This document shows, in pieces, positions 25,039 to 34,038 of a stretch of DNA of 64,000 nucleotides. The position numbers and the translations under genes are program-made. Location: the NCBI RefSeq assembly GCF_000299395.1, contig NC_018656.1, positions 1,116,001-1,180,000 of the forward strand. The letters run 5' to 3'. Under the pieces are notes generated by a model that was not told the DNA's origin, did no database searches, and saw only the letters and a program-made list of their open reading frames with translations. The stretch is from Candidatus Nitrosopumilus sediminis. Lineage in GTDB: Archaea > Thermoproteota > Nitrososphaeria > Nitrososphaerales > Nitrosopumilaceae. How positions within the stretch are numbered: the stretch's first letter is position 1; the number at the start of each line of letters is the position of its first letter.

Positions 25039-25254
25039 GTGAAAAATTTCATGAAGGGTGGGAAAACAATAGGGATCATAGGAATTATAATAATTATTTT
25101 TGGCCTGATTTTCCACCTCCAGGGACAATCCATTGTAGGGCCAGAATCATCATTTATGTATTCAAATCCAGATTGGATCACATATGGGATACAAATGATT
25201 GCAGGAGGAATAATTGTTTTGATTGCAGGGATTATAATTTTCAAAAAGAATTAA
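25039..25254 (+). CDS. Small two-TM membrane protein (71 aa)
   Basis: GTG start (an ATG four codons on is an alternative). Two hydrophobic segments (IGIIGIIIIIFGLIFHL; MIAGGIIVLIAGIIIF) flank a short external loop. It ends four bases into the convergent Lrp-like gene. Function unknown. Confidence 0.55.
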   Translation: MKNFMKGGKTIGIIGIIIIIFGLIFHLQGQSIVGPESSFMYSNPDWITYGIQMIAGGIIVLIAGIIIFKKN

Positions 25255-25481
25255 TTTGTTACACGTAGAGTGATAGTACTTCGAATTTTTTTTAGTTTTC
25301 TTATTTTAGATGTAATTATTTCATTAATTTGAGACGGAGAATCAGTGACAAATTCAGCTACAACATCATAACTTCCATAAGTGATTATACAATTTGTAAT
25401 TTCAGGAATTTCTTTTAGTTGAGAGCAAAGTGACTGCTCTTCTCCAACTTCACAGCTAATTAGCATGTATGCCTTTTCCAA
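25251..25481 (-). CDS. Lrp/AsnC-type ligand-binding (RAM) domain protein
   Basis: The 76 residues match a stand-alone RAM domain: AYMLISCEVGEEQSLCSQL, then ITNCIITYGSYDVVAEF, then the second helix and strand. There is no DNA-binding helix-turn-helix, so it probably binds a small molecule such as an amino acid and modulates another protein. The start is TTG at 25481; an ATG five codons later is also possible. Common in archaea. Confidence 0.75.
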   Translation of the reverse strand: MEKAYMLISCEVGEEQSLCSQLKEIPEITNCIITYGSYDVVAEFVTDSPSQINEIITSKIRKLKKIRSTITLRVTN

Positions 25482-25550
25482 TTAAATCATATTTTCTTAA
25501 AAATAGACCAAAATAAAGACATCTAAGAAATGATCTTTGTAAAATAGATC

Positions 25551-26747
25551 TCAAAAGCCAGCAAGGATAGGATCATCAGGTTTCATAATCTCTCTGAGCA
25601 AAATTGTTGCAAAAGATCCTCTAGACAGTGAAAATTCCACCACATTTCCGTGGGAGGAATAATCTGTACAGTGAATAGCAGCTTGTCTAAAACCACCTTC
25701 ACTACTTGCTTCTTGCATTTCTTTTATGAAGAAATCTTTTGGAGAAATTTCTTCCTGCTTCAATATTTTAGAGATCTGAAAATCAAATCGTGTTTTTTTG
25801 TAATAAGAGTAACCAACAAAAGGCAATGCTAAATTTTGGTCCATTCCTTTGACATATTTTCCAATGATCCCATTATGATCAAAGCAAACATCACCAGACT
25901 GTGCCTCAAAAAGATTTTCGCCATCCAAAAATGCAGCGCTTAGGGATTGATTAAAGATAAAAGATTGGTAAGCCTGAATGTAAAAACGTCTTAAAGAAAT
26001 AGGGATTGCTCTAATAGCACGTACAGACTCACCATGTTCAATCATTTCTTTTAGAACTATTCTTTCAATATCCATCTGAACTGGAACTTGATCAAAATAT
26101 TGTTGATAGTTTTCCCTATCAGATAATTTTTCACGAATTTCATTATTTTCTTTAGAGTCATAGGAGGAAGTAAATGATAAAATCAAGTCTACAGCACGGT
26201 CAAAATCCATTTGCAGTATTGCCTTGCCAATAAGATGAGTTACAGGTCTTTTTGAACCAAAACGCTGATAACCATAAAAATTGAGAATTTTGTCAAATTC
26301 TACAAAAGATTCCAAGTCATTTTTACAATCAGAAATTTTTAATTTGAAATGATTTCCAACCATATCCTTTTTTGATAGAGGTTTTTTTACAAATCCAATT
26401 TTTTCAAGCGAGTATTTGTCACTGGAAAAGCTTTCTATTGATTTTCCTTTGTTTCCAGAGCATACAAATTGTTCTGTTATAGCTGATGCATCTTTTAATC
26501 CAAGAGATTTAAGACGAATACCTTTTTGTCTAAAAATTCCAGATAAAGCATGATTCGTGTCAATTTTTTTCTTTTTTAATTTGTATACGGCATAACCATT
26601 TTGATCATTGATAGAATTTTTTATTTTTTCAGAAATTAATTCAGTCACTTGAAAATCTTCAGGTTTAACTCTAATTCTTCCACCAATACCAGGAAATTTT
26701 GTGCTATATACAGAAATGCCTATTTGGCAATCTATCTCAGGTATCAC
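25551..26747 (-). CDS. truD: tRNA pseudouridine synthase D
   Basis: The TruD family signature GLKDASAITEQ contains the catalytic Asp; upstream RIRVKPEDFQVTE and downstream NHFKLKI, RFGSKRPVTHLIG and SEGGFRQA are also family-typical. It converts U13 of tRNA to pseudouridine; archaeal members may modify other sites. At 398 residues it is normal for the archaeal branch. Its start overlaps the stop of the beta-propeller gene by ATGA. Confidence 0.92.
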   Translation of the reverse strand: MIPEIDCQIGISVYSTKFPGIGGRIRVKPEDFQVTELISEKIKNSINDQNGYAVYKLKKKKIDTNHALSGIFRQKGIRLKSLGLKDASAITEQFVCSGNKGKSIESFSSDKYSLEKIGFVKKPLSKKDMVGNHFKLKISDCKNDLESFVEFDKILNFYGYQRFGSKRPVTHLIGKAILQMDFDRAVDLILSFTSSYDSKENNEIREKLSDRENYQQYFDQVPVQMDIERIVLKEMIEHGESVRAIRAIPISLRRFYIQAYQSFIFNQSLSAAFLDGENLFEAQSGDVCFDHNGIIGKYVKGMDQNLALPFVGYSYYKKTRFDFQISKILKQEEISPKDFFIKEMQEASSEGGFRQAAIHCTDYSSHGNVVEFSLSRGSFATILLREIMKPDDPILAGF

Positions 26748-28360
26748 TCTATTGTCACTGTAACATATTTGCTGACTGCAATGTCTGATAATTGTGCACC
26801 AAGTAAAACTTTGTATTTACCAGGTATTGCATCCTCAGAAATTTCAATCATAACAGAGATTGGGCGTGGGGCATCAGTATCGAGTTGGAAGGATTCTGGA
26901 TAATCATTAAGGAGAACAATATTCACAAAGTCATGAGTCGAAGCTAAAATTAATGAAACATCAGAAAGATCTTTTTGAGCCTGAGAAGATACAACAAAGT
27001 CAAGTTCTTTTGAATTTCCAGGAGTAATCATCAATGAATTTGATTCTAATTGAATTTCAATTGGTAGAGGGACAGTAGTATCAACTACGCCAATATTATT
27101 TTCAACCCATTCAGTAAACCATATTTTATTGCCATCAACAGTAAAATCAAAAATTTGTGCAACACCACAATCATCTATCATGGTACCGGTTCCAGGATCA
27201 CAATCAGCCCAATACGGATTCTTTGAAGGCACATTGTACTCTACAAGAGTTTGAGATATGGGATCCATTACAGAAATATTATTAGCAGTTTGTTCATTGA
27301 AAACTATTCTTCCTTGTTCATCAGATTCAATCCAGTAAGGTCTAGATATCGGGGTTTTTACAACTCCAGTTTGATTGCCATATGTACTTTGTAGAGGATC
27401 TGCAGTTACATATTGTATAAACTCTGCAGAGATAGGATCAAAACTAAAGAAAGACGAAGAAGTGGTATCGGCTAACCAAATTTTTCCATCATCTCCAACG
27501 ACGACACCATTTGGAGTAAGTAGCGTCACAGGTAATTGATAAACTTCGGTGAAGTCTTTTCCAGGTAAAAATTGCACACCTCCATTTCTAACAGCTTCAT
27601 CATATCCTGTTTTATCTAATTTTACCAAAACACCACCTTGTTGATATAACCAATTCGTATACCAAACATTGTCATTTGCATCTATTGCAAAATCTGCAGT
27701 AACTGAATTATCAATAGGTGAAGGAACTGAGAGATATTGTATTTCTTCGCCAGATTGACTAGGATCTAAGAAAGTAAGTTTGTTTCCGGTAAAATCATTT
27801 ATTATTATTTGTGAGCCATCGATTAGTAGTTTTTGAGGTAATGAATTTCCTTCTGAAGGATATGCCAATCTATCATAGGTCTCATCAAGAGTTGAAAATT
27901 TCCATACAGAGTCAAAGGATTCGTCAGTATACCAAAGAGAGCCATCAGGAGCATAATCAATTCCCCACATCATTGAGCGGCCACCTGGAGGCCACAACGA
28001 ATTATCATATTCAGTAAATGTTTCTGTATTAGGATCAAATTTAGCTATTTTGCCAGTATTGGTTTCAGTAAACCAAACATTGCCATCATAATCTGTGACA
28101 ATTGCTAACGGGTTAGTACATAAAGTTGGAATTGAAAATTCTCGAATATAATCAGTAGACTTTGCATTGCTTGAACCACAAAACTGAGCTCGTTGTTCAT
28201 CTGGAAAATTATCTGCAGGAGTTCCAGTAACTGTAATTTCAGGATTAGTTCCAGGATCTATTCCTGGAAATGCAATTACAACACCAGAAGTAACCATAAT
28301 CCCACCTAAGAAAATAAATGCAAAAATTCCTTTAGTCTGTTTTTTCACAAATTTTCTCAC
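26744..28360 (-). CDS. Exported beta-propeller protein, Vgb (streptogramin lyase)-like
   Basis: A signal anchor (residues 11-30) is followed by repeated strands with the W[FY]T pattern (GNVWFTETNTGKIAKFDP, GSLWYTDESFDSVWKF, DNVWYTNWLY, NKIWFTEWVENNIGV), characteristic of Vgb-type six- or seven-bladed propellers. A C-terminal beta-sandwich of about 100 residues follows. True lyase activity is unlikely; such proteins often bind ligands outside the cell. Cotranscribed with truD by a four-base overlap. Confidence 0.8.
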   Translation of the reverse strand: MRKFVKKQTKGIFAFIFLGGIMVTSGVVIAFPGIDPGTNPEITVTGTPADNFPDEQRAQFCGSSNAKSTDYIREFSIPTLCTNPLAIVTDYDGNVWFTETNTGKIAKFDPNTETFTEYDNSLWPPGGRSMMWGIDYAPDGSLWYTDESFDSVWKFSTLDETYDRLAYPSEGNSLPQKLLIDGSQIIINDFTGNKLTFLDPSQSGEEIQYLSVPSPIDNSVTADFAIDANDNVWYTNWLYQQGGVLVKLDKTGYDEAVRNGGVQFLPGKDFTEVYQLPVTLLTPNGVVVGDDGKIWLADTTSSSFFSFDPISAEFIQYVTADPLQSTYGNQTGVVKTPISRPYWIESDEQGRIVFNEQTANNISVMDPISQTLVEYNVPSKNPYWADCDPGTGTMIDDCGVAQIFDFTVDGNKIWFTEWVENNIGVVDTTVPLPIEIQLESNSLMITPGNSKELDFVVSSQAQKDLSDVSLILASTHDFVNIVLLNDYPESFQLDTDAPRPISVMIEISEDAIPGKYKVLLGAQLSDIAVSKYVTVTIE

Positions 28361-28397
28361 ATTGTGCTGTTAATATCTCATTCCAAGAAAGGACTTG

Positions 28398-28751
28398 TTA
28401 TAGTAGTTTAAGATCTCCAGTAATTTTATCAATCAAATTTTCAGGGGCAGGGCCAATTGAAATACAGGTAGTGGTTCCCGGAGCTAGTTGAGTATGTCCA
28501 GCATCAGATACTTCAGACCAAGGCAGATTCAAATCAATTGCATGTCTTTTTACTTCTTGTAATTCTTTAATTCCAGAAACTTTAACAACAACTTTTTCTT
28601 GTCCTCCCCACCATTCGTTATACCATTCAGGATGAGATTTTCGTACATGTTCTGCTCCAAGTACACAAGCATGGCCTACTTGAGCTGCAATCTTGCCTTT
28701 ACCCATATCAAGATCAGTCCTAACAACTATCACCTGTTTGATATCACCCAT
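28398..28751 (-). CDS. pth2: Peptidyl-tRNA hydrolase, archaeal type
   Basis: The 117-residue protein matches Pth2: KQVIVVRTDLDMGKGKIAAQ, then QVGHACVLGAEH, and near the C-terminus DAGHTQLAPGTTTCISIGPA. It cleaves peptidyl-tRNA released from stalled ribosomes. Full length and in the cytosol. Confidence 0.95.
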   Translation of the reverse strand: MGDIKQVIVVRTDLDMGKGKIAAQVGHACVLGAEHVRKSHPEWYNEWWGGQEKVVVKVSGIKELQEVKRHAIDLNLPWSEVSDAGHTQLAPGTTTCISIGPAPENLIDKITGDLKLL

Positions 28752-28891
28752 ATTATTATCAAAAATAGGCTTAATGAAAAACTTTTGAATTAAATAAGTT
28801 GGTTTTGCGAGCTTATTTATTCCAGCGGTCCGATCAAAAATTTAATTTTCATTTTCTATCTTTTAAAAACCACTTTTGAAAATCTAATTCA

Positions 28892-28899
28892 TTATATAT
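28892..28899 (+). promoter_or_regulatory. TATA box of the Met-rich cupredoxin gene
   Basis: TTATATAT is centred about 25 bases before the ATG at 28921, so transcription should begin at or next to that ATG and give a leaderless message. This also favours ATG 28921 over TTG 28912. Confidence 0.55.
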
Positions 28900-28920
28900 T
28901 ATTGAAAACTATTGTTGTTT

Positions 28921-29727
28921 GACATGGTAAGTCAAGGCATTCTGATTGGAATTGCAGTTGGAGTGTTTTTTGCAGGTATAGGAATAGGCTATGCGGTTTT
29001 ACAATCTCCACCACCTTCATCACCAATGATGATGTCTTCTCAACAAATGCAACAAATGATGGATGATCCACAAGCAATGAATCAATGGATGAATACTATG
29101 ATGCAAGACCCACAAGCAATGAATCAATGGATGGGAAACATGATGGATGATCCTCAAATGCAACAACAAATGATGACACGTATGATGGGGCATCAAGGAA
29201 TGATGAACTCCATGATGAATAATCAGGACATGATGAATATGATGGTGGGAAACATGATGATGGGGGACAATATGATGGGCGGAATGATGATGGGAGGAAT
29301 GTCTACCTCACCAAGTTCTGCATCAATATCAGGACTACAAACATCTGCTGAACCACAAACACGAATATTTGATATTATTTTAGATGAAGTTGAATTTTAT
29401 GCTGAAGTTGAGAATGAAGAAGGTACAGAAGAAATCGTATTTGTAGAATTACATCAATGGAATCCAAATCTTATTGTAGTTAACGAAGGGGATACCGTCG
29501 TTTTGAATATCTCAAATCCACGTAAACACACTCATACATTTTCAATTCCTGAATTAGGAATAAACACCAAAGTTCTTGAGGCAAGAACTGGAAGTGAAAC
29601 AATTCAATTTATTGCAGACAAACCTGGAATGTTCACATTTGCATGTGGATTGCCATATAATGCAGTAGCTGGACAATGTGATCCTGATCATTCAATGATG
29701 ACTGGAACTTTAATTGTTCTGGGTTAG
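28921..29727 (+). CDS. Membrane-anchored Met-rich cupredoxin with CuA-like motif
   Basis: An N-terminal TM anchor is followed by about 85 residues of Met-rich low-complexity sequence (repeats of QMMDDPQAMNQWM and MMGGMMMGG), likely to bind Cu(I). The C-terminal cupredoxin domain has HTHTF, then Cys242, Cys253, His257 and Met260. The second half, C-X3-H-X2-M, is that of a CuA site, but the two Cys are ten residues apart instead of three. It may store, deliver or transfer electrons through copper outside the cell. The ATG start is chosen from the TATA box position; TTG at 28912 would add three residues. Confidence 0.8.
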   Translation, partial: DMVSQGILIGIAVGVFFAGIGIGYAVLQSPPPSSPMMMSSQQMQQMMDDPQAMNQWMNTMMQDPQAMNQWMGNMMDDPQMQQQMMTRMMGHQGMMNSMMNNQDMMNMMVGNMMMGDNMMGGMMMGGMSTSPSSASISGLQTSAEPQTRIFDIILDEVEFYAEVENEEGTEEIVFVELHQWNPNLIVVNEGDTVVLNISNPRKHTHTFSIPELGINTKVLEARTGSETIQFIADKPGMFTFACGLPYNAVAGQCDPDHSMMTGTLIVLG

Positions 29728-29759
29728 ATGAATTAGGTTACACGGAAAAAATAAAAAAG

Positions 29760-29861
29760 TTAGGAAACTATGATTGTTTCCCACATACCAGTATGCAGTG
29801 CATAAGAATAGTCATACGTTCCTTTCCCATTAAGAGTTAAATCGACTATCCCCTTCGTGCA
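29760..29861 (-). pseudogene. Decayed C-terminal fragment of a plastocyanin-like gene
   Basis: In one minus-strand frame 33 codons end in TAA and read DLTLNGKGTYDYSYALH and TGMWETIIVS. This matches the end of the cupredoxins nearby (KGTYDYFCMVHPWMTG), but the copper Cys is Tyr and the PW is lost. An in-frame TAG closes it at 29862-29864, and there is no start. It looks like a remnant cut off by the geranylgeranyl reductase gene. Confidence 0.6.
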
Positions 29862-29902
29862 CTAAATAATTGAATTAAATAATTGACAAAGAAACAAAAA
29901 TT

Positions 29903-31039
29903 GTGAGCTTTGACGTAGTGATTGCCGGAGGCAGTATTGCAGGGTTGCTATGTGCCAGAGAAATTTCTTCAAGAGGATTTTCAGTTCTTGTAATTGAAGA
30001 AGATTATGAGATTGGCACACCCGAACACTGTGGAGGATTAGTAAGTTTGACAGGATTAGAAGAACTCGGAGTAATACCATTTAAAAAAACATTTGAGCAC
30101 ATGATAGAATCAGCAGAAATTACATCACCTAATGGAAATAGTTTCACAATTAATTCAAAAAAACAAAAAGTTACTGAAATCAGTAGAAGAGAATTAGATA
30201 AACAGATAGCATTTCAAGCTCAAAAAAATGGAGCCGTAATCAAAGTAAGAACTAGTTTTCAAGAACTTACAGATAAAGGAATTAGAACTAATGAAGAAGA
30301 AATCGATTGTAAAATATTTGTAGATGCAAGAGGGGTTTCATCGTTAATTCATAAAGACAGAACAGGAATTTTGTCATCTGCACAATATGAAATATACGCA
30401 GATTGGATAAAAAAAGGCAAAGTAGAAGTAATTTTTGATCAAGAAAAATATTCAGGGTTTTTTGCTTGGGTCATTCCATCAGGAGAGGGAAAAGGGAAAG
30501 TGGGTGTTGCAGGAAAAGGAATCAAAGTTGCAGAAACTTTAGACAAATTCCTTAAAGACAAAGGAGAATTTTCAACAATAAGGAAGATTTTTGCACCAAT
30601 TTGGATTAAAGGCCCCATCAAAAATTTTGTAGAGGGAAAAACAGTAATCATAGGTGATGCAGCAGGGCAAGCAAAACCGACTACCGCAGGAGGAATATTT
30701 ACCAGTGGGATGGGAGGAATTTATGCAGGACAAGCAATTTCAGAATTTTTAAAAACAAACAATAGAGAAACTCTTGAAGAATATCAAAAAAAATGGACTG
30801 TTAGATTTGGAAAGGAGTTTGAAAAACAAGTCTTGGCAAGAAAAATTTTGGAACGAATTGATAATAATACAATCAATAAATTATTTGAAACAATAACGCC
30901 AGAGATTATTAATGAGGTTTCAGAAAAAGATGATTTTGATTTTCATACTGGATCAATCATTAAATTATTAGGATTGAGGGGTTCGATTAAAACTGCCCAG
31001 ACTCTTATTGGCGGAGAAATTAAAAAATTACTTGGTTAA
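29903..31039 (+). CDS. Geranylgeranyl reductase-family FAD protein
   Basis: GTG start. FAD-binding fold at the N-terminus (DVVIAGGSIAGLLCAREI), EHCGGLVS, and the second FAD motif IGDAAGQAKPTTAGGIF. Archaeal members reduce the double bonds of geranylgeranyl chains in membrane ether lipids or of quinone tails. At 378 residues it has normal length. Membrane-associated, no TM helix. Which isoprenoid is reduced cannot be told from sequence. Confidence 0.87.
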   Translation: MSFDVVIAGGSIAGLLCAREISSRGFSVLVIEEDYEIGTPEHCGGLVSLTGLEELGVIPFKKTFEHMIESAEITSPNGNSFTINSKKQKVTEISRRELDKQIAFQAQKNGAVIKVRTSFQELTDKGIRTNEEEIDCKIFVDARGVSSLIHKDRTGILSSAQYEIYADWIKKGKVEVIFDQEKYSGFFAWVIPSGEGKGKVGVAGKGIKVAETLDKFLKDKGEFSTIRKIFAPIWIKGPIKNFVEGKTVIIGDAAGQAKPTTAGGIFTSGMGGIYAGQAISEFLKTNNRETLEEYQKKWTVRFGKEFEKQVLARKILERIDNNTINKLFETITPEIINEVSEKDDFDFHTGSIIKLLGLRGSIKTAQTLIGGEIKKLLG

Positions 31040-31067
31040 ACACGCATAAATTCTAAGGAAGGTATAA

Positions 31068-31271
31068 ATGATGTTTACAGAAAATCCGGGTATGTCTTCT
31101 ACTATCTCATTACCAACATGTAGTTGCTGTCACAGACACATTATGCCTAACGATAAATGTGTAAAATTCAATTGCCCTAGTTGCGGCACAGATTTAATTT
31201 GGAGATGTCAAAGTTGCAGAGAGGCAGCAAGAAACTATACTTGTTCTTCATGTAACTTTCAGGGACCTTAG
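31068..31271 (+). CDS. Archaeal zinc-ribbon protein (HVO_2753-like)
   Basis: Four CxxC pairs in 60 residues: CSCC, CPSC, CQSC, CSSC, as in the small archaeal zinc-finger family of two zinc ribbons. The ATG used is 31068; ATG 31092 ([10 protein letters not shown]) is also possible. It lies immediately before the aEF1-beta gene on the same strand (four bases between), the typical archaeal arrangement. Confidence 0.85.
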   Translation: MMFTENPGMSSTISLPTCSCCHRHIMPNDKCVKFNCPSCGTDLIWRCQSCREAARNYTCSSCNFQGP

Positions 31272-31275
31272 AATA

Positions 31276-31557
31276 ATGACTCAATTACTATTTGTCACAA
31301 AAATTCTTCCAAATGGAATGGAAGTAGATTTAGATAAACTAGCTGAAACCATTAAAACCACATTACCAGAAGGAATGTCAATGAAAAGACATGCAAAGGA
31401 ACCTTTAGCATTTGGTTTAGAATGTATCAAGGCAGAATTTATTTTAGAAGATAAAGAAGGGCAAAGTGATGCTTTAGAGAATGCAATAAGATCAACTGAC
31501 GGTGTAAGTGAGTTTGAAGTTCTCAACATGAGCAGAATGTCAGTTGACATGAAATAG
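31276..31557 (+). CDS. Translation elongation factor aEF1-beta
   Basis: A 93-residue protein with the ferredoxin-like nucleotide-exchange domain: [12 protein letters not shown] and the central GLECIKAEF, and the C-terminal [11 protein letters not shown]. It recharges aEF1-alpha with GTP. It lies between the zinc ribbon and cdc48 genes, probably in one transcript. Confidence 0.93.
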   Translation: MTQLLFVTKILPNGMEVDLDKLAETIKTTLPEGMSMKRHAKEPLAFGLECIKAEFILEDKEGQSDALENAIRSTDGVSEFEVLNMSRMSVDMK

Positions 31558-31566
31558 GGTGATTTT

Positions 31567-33735
31567 TTGGTACGCAAAGAAGAACCTTTGCAAATGAGAA
31601 TAGGAGAAGCAAAACAACGTGATGTCGGTAAAAAACGTGCACGAATTGGCCCAGACGCCATGGATTTTCTCAAAGTTACACCAGGAGATATTATCGAAGT
31701 CATGGGATCAAGATCTAGCTGTGCAGTCGTTTGGCCAGTAGATGAAGACGAAAAACTACCAGACATCATAAGAGTAGACGGACAAACAAGAAAAAATGTT
31801 GGTGCATCACTAAATGACTTTGTAAAAATTAGAAAAGTAACATCAAAATTTGCAAAAACAGTTTCTTTAACTCCAGTAAATGATTCAGTTACGGTAGACA
31901 AAGAATTTACAGACTTTGTCAAAAATAGATTGAAAGGATTGCCAATTACTCATGGTGATGAAATCTCGGTAATGATTTTAGGAAATTCAATGGACTTTAA
32001 AATTACAAAAACATCTCCAAAAGGAGTAGTAAAAATAGACAGAACTACAAATCTTAGTATTTCAACAGAGACATCAGTTGACAGGAAAGTTCGAGTAACA
32101 TACGAAGAAGTTGGAGGATTAAGACAAGAAGTTAAAGCTATGAGAGAAATTGTAGAATTACCATTAAAACATCCAGAGTTATTTGCAAGATTGGGGATTG
32201 AGCCACATAGTGGAATTTTACTTTACGGACCACCAGGATGTGGAAAGACGTTACTTGCAAAAGTTATGGCAAGTGAATCAGAAGCCAACATGTTTCCAAT
32301 TAATGGTCCAGAAATAATGAACAAGTATTATGGTGAAACAGAAGCAAAGTTAAGAGATATTTTCAAAGAAGCAAAAGACAACTCTCCAAGTATTATCTTT
32401 ATAGATGAAATTGATGCCATCGCACCAAAAAGGGAAGAAGCATACGGGGATGTGGAAAAAAGAGTTGTTGCACAATTGTTAGCATTAATGGATGGTCTAA
32501 ACGATAGAGGAAATGTGATAGTTCTAGGAGCTACAAACAGACCAGACAGCGTTGATCCTGCACTAAGAAGACCAGGAAGATTCGACAGAGAATTTGAGAT
32601 TTCAGTTCCAAATGAAGATGGAAGATTAGAAATTCTTGAAATTCACACAAGGGGAATGCCAATCGCAGATGATATTGATCTTAAAGATCTATCATCGGAG
32701 TTACACGGATACACAGGAGCAGATATCAAATCACTTTGTAGAGAAGCAGCATTGAAATCAATTAGAAGATATCTTCCTGAAATTGATCTTGAGACTGAAA
32801 AAATTCCTTCTGAAGTTCTTCAATCAATGCAGATCAAGTTAATTGACTTTTACGATGCAATGCATGAAGTAGTTCCTACAGCAATGAGGGAATTTTATGT
32901 TGAAAGACCGAAAGTATGGTGGCAGGACGTAGGAGGATTAGATGATATCAAGAAATCACTTACAGACAATCTCATAATGGCAATGAAAGAACCAAGCAAG
33001 TTTACAAAAATGGGAATAAAACCACCAAAAGGGGCTTTGATATATGGGCCACCAGGATGTGGAAAGACATTACTTGGTAGAGCATTAGCTACTGAAACTG
33101 GTGCAAACATGATTTTAGTTAGAGGTCCAGAAATTCTTTCAAAATGGTTAGGTGAATCTGAAAAGGCTGTCCGAGAAATATTCAGAAAAGCAAAATCATC
33201 ATCACCATGTGTTGTAATTTTTGATGAATTAGACTCCATAGCACGTTACAAATCAGGCGAGGGGGGAACAAGTGAAACAATTCTCAGTCAACTACTAACA
33301 GAGATAGAAGAAGGAATTTCATCACGAGTGGTAGTAATTGGAATAACAAACAGGCCAGATGTTTTAGATAATTCTTTACTAAGAACAGGCAGATTAGATT
33401 TAGTTCTTTATGTAGCACCACCAGATGAAAAAGGAAGATTAGAAATCATTAAAATTTTAACACGAAAGATGCCATTAGCAAATGATGTGAAATTGCAAGA
33501 GATTGCAGTAGCTACTCAAAATTATACAGGAGCAGATTTAGCAGCATTGTGTAGAGAAGCCGCAGTAGAAGCAATGAGAAATAATTCAACAAAGATTTCA
33601 AGTCATGATTTTGCAAATAGTTTGAAACAAGTAAGACCATCCATTACTAAAGAAGTAGATCAGTGGTACAATACAGTAAAGGAAAGTATATCTAACGTGG
33701 TACCAAAGACAGGGGATAAATCATTCTACGGATAA
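31567..33735 (+). CDS. cdc48: Cdc48/VCP-type AAA+ ATPase
   Basis: 722 residues. N-terminal double-psi barrel and Cdc48-2 region (1-180), then two AAA modules with Walker A GPPGCGKTLLAK and GPPGCGKTLLGR, and Walker B IIFIDEIDAIAPKRE and VVIFDELDSIARYK. SRH arginine fingers are seen in both. A hexameric unfoldase acting before the proteasome or in ribosome quality control. TTG start with GGGTGAT upstream. The short C-terminal tail ends in KSFYG. Confidence 0.95.
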   Translation: MVRKEEPLQMRIGEAKQRDVGKKRARIGPDAMDFLKVTPGDIIEVMGSRSSCAVVWPVDEDEKLPDIIRVDGQTRKNVGASLNDFVKIRKVTSKFAKTVSLTPVNDSVTVDKEFTDFVKNRLKGLPITHGDEISVMILGNSMDFKITKTSPKGVVKIDRTTNLSISTETSVDRKVRVTYEEVGGLRQEVKAMREIVELPLKHPELFARLGIEPHSGILLYGPPGCGKTLLAKVMASESEANMFPINGPEIMNKYYGETEAKLRDIFKEAKDNSPSIIFIDEIDAIAPKREEAYGDVEKRVVAQLLALMDGLNDRGNVIVLGATNRPDSVDPALRRPGRFDREFEISVPNEDGRLEILEIHTRGMPIADDIDLKDLSSELHGYTGADIKSLCREAALKSIRRYLPEIDLETEKIPSEVLQSMQIKLIDFYDAMHEVVPTAMREFYVERPKVWWQDVGGLDDIKKSLTDNLIMAMKEPSKFTKMGIKPPKGALIYGPPGCGKTLLGRALATETGANMILVRGPEILSKWLGESEKAVREIFRKAKSSSPCVVIFDELDSIARYKSGEGGTSETILSQLLTEIEEGISSRVVVIGITNRPDVLDNSLLRTGRLDLVLYVAPPDEKGRLEIIKILTRKMPLANDVKLQEIAVATQNYTGADLAALCREAAVEAMRNNSTKISSHDFANSLKQVRPSITKEVDQWYNTVKESISNVVPKTGDKSFYG

Positions 33736-33738
33736 AAT

Positions 33739-34035
33739 ATGGCCATACCAATAAGAAATACAGTATTTGACAAGATAAAGGAATCAAACCGCCTTACTGA
33801 TGTGGAGCTTTTCAAGAGTTTAGCAAAAGAAGGTCATGTGATTGCAGAGGACAGATTCAACAAAATTCTTTTAGATTTAGAAATTTTGGGACTCATCACA
33901 GTCTCATGGATTACTAAAGAAGAACGCAGGATAGAAGTAGTTGCTGCTGAACAAGAAGTTGATAAAATTGAAGAGCAGGTAAAGGAAACTATGGAAAGCG
34001 ATTATGAAGCTAGTTTCCCAGGCGTAGATAAATAA
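33739..34035 (+). CDS. Winged-helix-like small protein downstream of cdc48 (98 aa)
   Basis: Begins three bases after the cdc48 stop. Residues 1-60 look like a winged helix (FDKIKESNRLTDVELFKSLA, DRFNKILLDLEILGLI), followed by an acidic coiled-coil tail. It may regulate or partner with Cdc48; known only by position. I recall it as conserved next to cdc48 in this lineage, but could not check. Confidence 0.6.
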   Translation: MAIPIRNTVFDKIKESNRLTDVELFKSLAKEGHVIAEDRFNKILLDLEILGLITVSWITKEERRIEVVAAEQEVDKIEEQVKETMESDYEASFPGVDK

Positions 34036-34038
34036 TTT

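Noticed and set aside
31281..31922. 213-aa minus-strand ORF opposite aEF1-beta and the start of cdc48
   Set aside because: Antisense shadow of two strongly supported genes; Ser/Pro-rich composition typical for such shadows.
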